The position numbers were made by a program, and so were the translations under genes. From Francisellaceae bacterium (lineage in GTDB: Bacteria; Pseudomonadota; Gammaproteobacteria; Berkiellales; Berkiellaceae), in NCBI GenBank assembly GCA_023266415.1, contig JAHFQG010000015.1, positions 5,038 through 16,201 on the forward strand: a stretch of 11,164 bases of DNA, given 5' to 3'. The notes under the pieces were generated by a model that saw only the letters and a program-made list of their open reading frames with translations, did not search any database and was not told where the DNA came from. Of the stretch, positions 6,969-11,164 are shown piece after piece (the stretch's first letter is position 1; each line of letters opens with the position of its first letter).

Positions 6969-8246
6969 TTACGCCAAATCGTCCAACATTTTCATGGCCA
7001 AGGCTTTTTGGGTAGGGCTACCAATTTTAAGGATGTTGGTGAGGATACTGCGAGCCCCTTCTCTATCGTTCAAAGTCAAGTATTGTTTGGCCAAATCCAA
7101 TTGAGCCTCTGCGTTATCTTGGGTTTGATGGTGATTGAGTGGCAATTCTTCTATGGGTAAAACCACGTTTTCTTTTGGGGTAGGCGGTTCGGGTTTTTTG
7201 TCTAACTCAAAATGAATCGGGGCATCTTCATCGGGTTTGAGCTCAGATTTTGGTTCTGGTTTAATATCGGGTGTAGGCTCTATTGTAGATTCTGGAACAG
7301 GCGTTGGAATAGGGGTTGGAATGGGGGTTGATTCTGGTTTAGGTTTAGGGATAGGTTCTGGTTTAGATTCAGATATGGGTTTTGCTTTTGGCATGGTTTT
7401 ATTTTTAGGCACAAATTTGGGCATACTGAGGTCTAAATCGGAGTCAAGCGCTTCTTCTTTTTTTTCCTTCTCGCTCATGGTTGGCGAACTGACTTCCTCT
7501 TTTGTTTGACGACGACGATACGCTATCAACCCTAACACCACCACCAAACCACCCCCTATTCCCACAATAAGCCCTGTCGAACCCGTTGTTTGAGCGGGCA
7601 CGGGGATAATCACTGGGGGTGTGATGGGCACGGGCACGGGTGCGGGTGGAGGTGTCGGTACTGGTTTTATAACAGGATCTGGGATCGGATTTTCTTCCGT
7701 CAATAAATTAACCGCAGATGGTTTAGGGACAGTCGTTGAGGTGGGTTCTGGTATGGAAACGGGTGCAGGTGCTGTTGCAGGCACAACCACGACCTCTATT
7801 TTTTGATTTTTCAGCAAGGTTTGGTTTTCTTCTTCCAATTGGGTGAGTTTTTCTTGTGTGTTTTTTAATTGATTTTCTAAATTTTTCACATCTTCCCGGG
7901 TAAAAAAGGTGCGAATTTCTAACACGGTGGGTAATTGCAAGATCATATTGGATTTCAGCAGTTGTGGGTTACCATTTTCAAAGGCAGTCTGATTTTTCAT
8001 GACAATAGCCATCATGACTTGGGGTAAGGTGACATCGGTGCGATCGCCCATCATGGTTTTAGCAATGTTTTTGACATTGTCTTGGATATCGGTGGGACCA
8101 TAAGTGCCCCCAAAGGTTACTTGGACTGTGGGCAGGTATGTTTGGAGAGGGGCAGGTTGAGGGGGCTGTAAAGGATTATAGGTCACCTCCTCAGCTGACA
8201 CCGAGGAAGTCATCAATAAAATGACCAATAACCAAACCCTGATCAT
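6969..8246 (-). CDS. fimV: FimV-family inner-membrane LysM scaffold protein, short form
   Basis: FimV proteins sit in the inner membrane with a periplasmic peptidoglycan-binding part and a cytoplasmic part. In Pseudomonas they organise the cell pole, type IV pili and twitching. Seen in this 425-residue product: a signal peptide at about 1-18 ending VSA; a FimV-type LysM-like region at about 48-106 (YGPTDIQDNVKNIAKTMMGD, then VMMAIVMKNQTAFENGN and LQLPT); a coiled coil at 117-148; a Pro-rich stretch at 155-218; a transmembrane helix at about 224-243 followed by RRR; a second Pro/Lys/Glu-rich stretch at 286-358; and a FimV C-terminal helical domain at 376-425 (AQLDLAKQYLTLNDREGARS). Classical FimV proteins are roughly twice this length, so the middle TPR-containing cytoplasmic part appears missing. 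The gene starts 29 bp after asd with only a weak AAAGAAAA ribosome site. The family call is strong; a role in pili here is inferred. Confidence 0.85.
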   Translation of the reverse strand: MIRVWLLVILLMTSSVSAEEVTYNPLQPPQPAPLQTYLPTVQVTFGGTYGPTDIQDNVKNIAKTMMGDRTDVTLPQVMMAIVMKNQTAFENGNPQLLKSNMILQLPTVLEIRTFFTREDVKNLENQLKNTQEKLTQLEEENQTLLKNQKIEVVVVPATAPAPVSIPEPTSTTVPKPSAVNLLTEENPIPDPVIKPVPTPPPAPVPVPITPPVIIPVPAQTTGSTGLIVGIGGGLVVVLGLIAYRRRQTKEEVSSPTMSEKEKKEEALDSDLDLSMPKFVPKNKTMPKAKPISESKPEPIPKPKPESTPIPTPIPTPVPESTIEPTPDIKPEPKSELKPDEDAPIHFELDKKPEPPTPKENVVLPIEELPLNHHQTQDNAEAQLDLAKQYLTLNDREGARSILTNILKIGSPTQKALAMKMLDDLA

Positions 8247-8275
8247 ATGTTTTTCTTTAAGTTAAGTGTACTAAC

Positions 8276-9292
8276 TTAAATATAGTTCTTTTTGAGACAT
8301 AATTCTGCAATTTGGATGCTATTTAAAGCAGCGCCCTTCCGGACATTGTCACTCACCACCCAGAGGTGGAGCCCGTAGGGGGAGAATAAATCTGAGCGGA
8401 TGCGGCCCACAAATACGTCGTCTTGGCCAGAGGCGTGAGTAACGGCAGTGGGGTAATCTGGATCATCCACCACGGTCACGCCCGGGGCTTCTGCTAAGAG
8501 GGCTTTGGCTTCAAAGGCGGTGATGGCTTGGTTGGTTTCAATATAGACAGACGCACTGTGGCCAAAGAACACAGGCACTCGCACGGTGGTGGGGCATACC
8601 TGGATGGTACTGTCTTCCAAAATTTTATGGGTTTCCCAAATCATTTTCATTTCTTCGCGAGTATAGCCATTATCTTGTAGGGTATCGATGTGTGGGAGCA
8701 CGTTAAAGGCGATTTGTTTGGAAAATACTGAGGGTTCCCCTCCCCCATGTCCATTCAGTAGATCTCGGGTTTGTTCAGCCAGCTCTTGGGCTCCTTCTTG
8801 GCCAGCCCCAGAAACAGACTGATAGGTTGATACTACAATTTTTTGAATACCCACCGAATCATAAATGGGTTTCAGGGCCATCAGCATTTGGATGGTGGTA
8901 CAATTGGGGTTGGCAATAACTTTCTTATGGGTATAATCGGCCAAGCGGTGGGGGTTGATTTCAGGGATAATGAGGGGGACATTCGGATCTTGCCGATACA
9001 CCGCTGTATTATCGATAACAATGCAACCTGCAGCGGTGGCAATGGGTACATATTGTTCAGAAGCCGCACTGCCCGCCGAGAAAAAGGCGATGTCCACCTG
9101 GCTGAAATCGAAGGTAGCGGCATCTTGGGTGATGAGTTGTTGACGACCAAAAGACACCTCAGTGCCTTCGGAGCGGTGGCTGGTAAGCGCGACTATTTTT
9201 TTAACCGGAAAGGCGCGTTCATGAAGGATATCAAGCAAGGCCTCGCCTACCATGCCCGTAGCGCCCAAAATAGCAATGTTGTAAGTTGTCAT
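8276..9292 (-). CDS. asd: Aspartate-semialdehyde dehydrogenase
   Basis: This cytoplasmic enzyme makes L-aspartate 4-semialdehyde from aspartyl phosphate with NADPH. It is the branch point to lysine, diaminopimelate, threonine and methionine. The 338-residue length is normal for the roughly 340-residue class. Visible motifs are the NADP-binding GATGMVGE at residues 10-17, SAGSAASE at 72-79, the active-site Cys131 in ANPNCTT, the substrate loop YQSVSGAG at 157-164, and the R-x-P-x-x-x-GHS segment with Arg238 and His245. The catalytic cysteine separates it from the inactive Usg-type paralogues. Its ATG at 9292 lies one base after the TAG of the upstream small gene, so the two are probably translationally coupled. 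No damage is seen. Confidence 0.97.
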   Translation of the reverse strand: MTTYNIAILGATGMVGEALLDILHERAFPVKKIVALTSHRSEGTEVSFGRQQLITQDAATFDFSQVDIAFFSAGSAASEQYVPIATAAGCIVIDNTAVYRQDPNVPLIIPEINPHRLADYTHKKVIANPNCTTIQMLMALKPIYDSVGIQKIVVSTYQSVSGAGQEGAQELAEQTRDLLNGHGGGEPSVFSKQIAFNVLPHIDTLQDNGYTREEMKMIWETHKILEDSTIQVCPTTVRVPVFFGHSASVYIETNQAITAFEAKALLAEAPGVTVVDDPDYPTAVTHASGQDDVFVGRIRSDLFSPYGLHLWVVSDNVRKGAALNSIQIAELCLKKNYI

Positions 9293-9293
9293 A

Positions 9294-9482
9294 CTAGCGC
9301 ACCATCATGACCATAAAGGCCACTAAAACAATCAAGGCCAATCCTAGAAACCCCAAAGTGCTCAAACTTTTGGAGATATTTTGTTTTGAAAATAACTCAG
9401 GATTACCCTTTAAGGCTTTGTAAGTTTTCCAAGTAAAAAAAGCGGTTAACAGCAGTAAAACAATTTGCCAAAGGGTTTGCAT
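9294..9482 (-). CDS. Small two-helix membrane protein of unknown function
   Basis: This 62-residue product has two hydrophobic segments, at about residues 4-18 (LWQIVLLLLTAFFTW) and 41-60 (STLGFLGLALIVLVAFMVMM). They are joined by a positively charged stretch of about 22 residues with KTYKALKGNPELFSKQN, probably cytoplasmic. I do not recognise the family. It is likely to be real. The frame fills the gap between aroC and asd exactly, a CGAGG ribosome site lies 6 nt before the ATG (minus strand, 9489-9493), and its stop is one base from the asd start. Nothing in the sequence ties it functionally to aromatic or aspartate-family synthesis. It may simply be a co-transcribed inner-membrane protein. 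Confidence 0.75.
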   Translation of the reverse strand: MQTLWQIVLLLLTAFFTWKTYKALKGNPELFSKQNISKSLSTLGFLGLALIVLVAFMVMMVR

Positions 9483-9521
9483 AGGGTACCTCGGTCATTT
9501 TTTGAACAATTTAAGGATAGG

Positions 9522-10646
9522 TCAGGTGATACAAGGGATTTCGGGTGTTTCCCCAAGGTTATCCACAACTCTACCCACACAGTTTGTGGATAACCCCAAA
9601 TCGGTCATTTGGAGGACTGCATCTAGGAGGACGCAGGCCATCATGGCTTCGACCACGGGGACGGCACGGGGGCCGACGCATGGATCATGCCGACCAGCCA
9701 CAGAGAGTATCACTTTTTGACCCTTTTTATCTACCGTTTCAATGGGGGATAGGATACTGGAGGGGGGTTTGAAGGCGACGGCAGCTCGGAGGGTTTGGCC
9801 TGTGGAGATCCCGGCCAAGATACCTCCGGAGTGATTAGAGGCAAAGCCTTCGGAAGTGAGGGCATCTCGGTGTTGGCTGCCCTGTTGGGTGATAACCGCA
9901 AAGCCGTCGCCTATTTCCACGGCTTTGGCGGCATTGATACTCATCAAGGCTTTTGCAATTTCGGCATCTAACTTACAAAAAACCGGTTCACCCAAGCCGG
10001 CTGGCACGTGAAACGCTTCTACCACCACTTTGGCCCCCACAGAATCCCCTGTTTGTTGGCATTTTTGTAAAAATTGCATCATGAGGGGTAACGCAGTTTT
10101 GTCAGGACAATACAGGGGATTTTGGTGGATAAATGTGTCATCGATGTTTTGGACGACCACGGGCCCTATTTGTGCCACATAGGCACGTATACGAATGCCA
10201 AACCGCGTGTGTAAATAATGCTGTGCAATGGCCCCTGCAGCTACCCGAGCGGCGGTTTCACGAGCAGAGGCCCGCCCTCCCCCTCTAGGGTCGCGAATGC
10301 CATATTTTTGTTGGTAGGTATAATCACCATGGCCGGGTCGAAACACCGCTTGCAGTGCATCGTAATCGGCTGGTTTGGCATCTTCATTGGGAATGAGTAA
10401 CAAAATAGGCGTGCCTGTGGTTTTGCCTTGAAAAATACCCGAACCAATTTGAACGGAGTCGGATTCTTGCCTAGGTGAAGTATAAGTCGAAGTACCTGGT
10501 TTACGCCGATCTAACGCTTTTTGAATCAAGGCCACATCTAAGGTAAGTCCAGGTGGACAGCCTTGTACCACTGCTCCAATACAAAGACCATGGCTTTCAC
10601 CAAAAGTGGTGACGGTAAAGCATTTTCCAAGGGTACTACCTCCCAT
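9522..10646 (-). CDS. aroC: Chorismate synthase
   Basis: Chorismate synthase makes chorismate from 5-enolpyruvylshikimate 3-phosphate with reduced FMN, the last step of the shikimate pathway. The 374-residue product begins MGGSTLGKCFTVTTFGESHG, aligning with the usual start of the family. It has the signatures GESHG (16-20, His19), RPGHGDYTY (103-111, His106), GGGRASARETAARVAAGA (122-139) and GRHDPCVGPRAVPVVEAM (318-335). These cover the two conserved histidines and the FMN/substrate-binding core. The ATG overlaps the prmB stop as TAATG, with no strong ribosome site of its own, which points to coupling. The last 28 or so residues (from 347) form a non-conserved tail, and part of it is encoded by an inverted pair of DnaA-box sequences. 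The tail is slightly longer than in E. coli (361 residues). Confidence 0.97.
   Translation of the reverse strand: MGGSTLGKCFTVTTFGESHGLCIGAVVQGCPPGLTLDVALIQKALDRRKPGTSTYTSPRQESDSVQIGSGIFQGKTTGTPILLLIPNEDAKPADYDALQAVFRPGHGDYTYQQKYGIRDPRGGGRASARETAARVAAGAIAQHYLHTRFGIRIRAYVAQIGPVVVQNIDDTFIHQNPLYCPDKTALPLMMQFLQKCQQTGDSVGAKVVVEAFHVPAGLGEPVFCKLDAEIAKALMSINAAKAVEIGDGFAVITQQGSQHRDALTSEGFASNHSGGILAGISTGQTLRAAVAFKPPSSILSPIETVDKKGQKVILSVAGRHDPCVGPRAVPVVEAMMACVLLDAVLQMTDLGLSTNCVGRVVDNLGETPEIPCIT
9557..9595. repeat. Inverted pair of perfect DnaA-box sequences inside the 3' end of aroC
   Basis: GGTTATCCACAA at 9557-9568 and its exact reverse complement TTGTGGATAACC at 9584-9595 flank a 15-bp spacer. Each arm contains the consensus DnaA box TTATCCACA (9559-9567) or its complement (9585-9593). 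The element lies in aroC coding sequence and encodes part of the non-conserved tail (residues 352-363). In RNA it would form a 12-bp stem. There is no T-run behind it in the direction of transcription, so it is not a normal intrinsic terminator. Confidence 0.6.
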
Positions 10647-11164
10647 TATGGGATCCGAATCGCGGCTTCCGCGAGTTCTTCTTGGGTCAACAAAAAGACC
10701 CCTTCTCCCCCGTTTTCGAGTTGTATCCAGGTGAATGGGTATTCGGGGAAAGCGGCTTCCAGAATAGGTTGTGTAGCGCCCACTTCGACCACCAATAAGC
10801 CCCCTGGAGTGAGATGTTTAGGGGCTTCTTTTAAAATACGTCGCAGCACATCCAGGCCATCCACCCCTGATTGAAGTGCCAGTTTAGGCTCATGGGTATA
10901 TTCTAACGGCAGGGTTTGATATTCAGCTTGGGAAACGTAGGGGGGATTAGAGAGGATTAAATCGTAGGATTGGTGGGGAATAGCCAAAAATAAATCGGAC
11001 TCTATTAACCGGACCACTTCTTGAAGCTCATAGTGCTCTACATTCATGTGGGCGACTTTCAAGGCATCGGTGGAGATATCCACTGCATCTACCCGAATAT
11101 CTTCGAAAGTTAGGGCCATCAAAATGGCGAGGCTTCCGCTACCGGTGCATAAGTCGAGTACTTT
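10646..11164 (-). CDS. prmB: Ribosomal protein uL3 glutamine N5-methyltransferase, N-terminus off the right edge
   Basis: The visible 172 residues are the C-terminal, SAM-binding half of a PrmB/PrmC-type enzyme that methylates a glutamine side chain. They are in frame up to the window edge, opening with KVLDLCTGSGSLAI (SAM motif I). DAVDIS and the catalytic NPPY in LSNPPYVSQAEY follow. The later HEPKLALQSGVDGLDVLRR, LVVEVG and the ending GGEGVFLLT are typical of PrmB, which acts on ribosomal protein L3, rather than PrmC, which acts on release factors. Adjacency to aroC, as in E. coli, supports this. E. coli PrmB has 310 residues, so about 140 are missing because of the window edge, not because of damage. 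The stop overlaps the aroC start by one base. Confidence 0.9.
   Translation of the reverse strand, partial: KVLDLCTGSGSLAILMALTFEDIRVDAVDISTDALKVAHMNVEHYELQEVVRLIESDLFLAIPHQSYDLILSNPPYVSQAEYQTLPLEYTHEPKLALQSGVDGLDVLRRILKEAPKHLTPGGLLVVEVGATQPILEAAFPEYPFTWIQLENGGEGVFLLTQEELAEAAIRIP

Noticed and set aside
7281..7345. Short tandem sequence repeats that might be a minisatellite or phase-variable tract
   Set aside because: The units are imperfect and encode an ordinary proline-rich linker in FimV. There is no long pure tract that would slip.
7237..7806. Gly/Ser/Val-rich plus-strand frames opposite fimV
   Set aside because: They are the antisense reading of the proline-rich codon runs in FimV, which gives artificial glycine repeats.
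8262..8279. TTAAGT...ACTTAA inverted repeat at the asd stop
   Set aside because: The arms are six A/T-dominated pairs with no G/C-rich stem and no T-run, so it would not act as an intrinsic terminator, and chance explains it.
8843..9310. A 155-codon plus-strand frame opposite asd
   Set aside because: It lies wholly against the strongly conserved asd coding sequence, and its product shows no domain.
9491..9610. The 10-mer TCGGTCATTT occurring at 9491-9500 and 9601-9610
   Set aside because: Only ten bases match, the copies sit in unrelated contexts (a gene leader and the aroC coding region), and there are no flanking signs of duplication.

Overview
The window reads as a bacterial chromosome segment, most likely from a gammaproteobacterium. 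The evidence is the gene order prmB-aroC (the same pair as in E. coli) followed by asd and a FimV-family gene (the asd-fimV neighbourhood is familiar from Pseudomonas and relatives), and a LapA-type giant adhesin. Base composition is moderate, and by eye the distal end of the giant gene is AT-richer than the housekeeping genes. A Legionellales-like organism would fit, but nothing here fixes the genus.

Every gene I can support lies on the minus strand, so transcription runs from high to low coordinates. The order is prmB (partial, cut by the right edge), aroC, a 62-residue two-helix membrane protein, asd, a short fimV-like gene, and a giant open frame of at least 2300 codons that runs off the left edge. 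Spacing is tight: prmB and aroC share one base, aroC to the small gene is 39 bp, the small gene to asd is 1 bp, asd to fimV is 29 bp, and fimV to the giant gene is 68 bp. I see no intrinsic terminator. The housekeeping part and the surface-protein part may therefore be one transcript, or may be separated by a promoter in the 68-bp gap, which holds a 15-bp operator-like palindrome.

The left 6.9 kb is a single uninterrupted minus-strand reading frame with no stop inside the window. Its product looks like a type I-secreted, LapA/RTX-class surface adhesin. It has an N-terminal retention-module-like domain with a candidate LapG-type di-alanine site, five degenerate copies of a composite unit of about 290 to 375 residues, two blocks of glycine/aspartate RTX calcium-binding repeats, and then more than 220 residues of non-RTX sequence continuing out of the window. 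The five-unit repeat is the most interesting structure here, because four separate landmarks recur in the same order with similar spacing.

The right 4.3 kb makes amino-acid precursors (AroC for chorismate, Asd for the Lys/Thr/Met/diaminopimelate branch) and modifies ribosomal protein uL3 (PrmB). The FimV-like protein is an inner-membrane, LysM-containing scaffold that in related bacteria organises cell-pole and pilus functions. A cell-envelope scaffold next to a giant adhesin suggests, but does not prove, a shared surface role. A perfect inverted pair of DnaA-box sequences lies in the 3' end of aroC. No RNA genes, insertion sequences or CRISPR arrays were seen, and no stretch longer than 68 bp lacks a gene.
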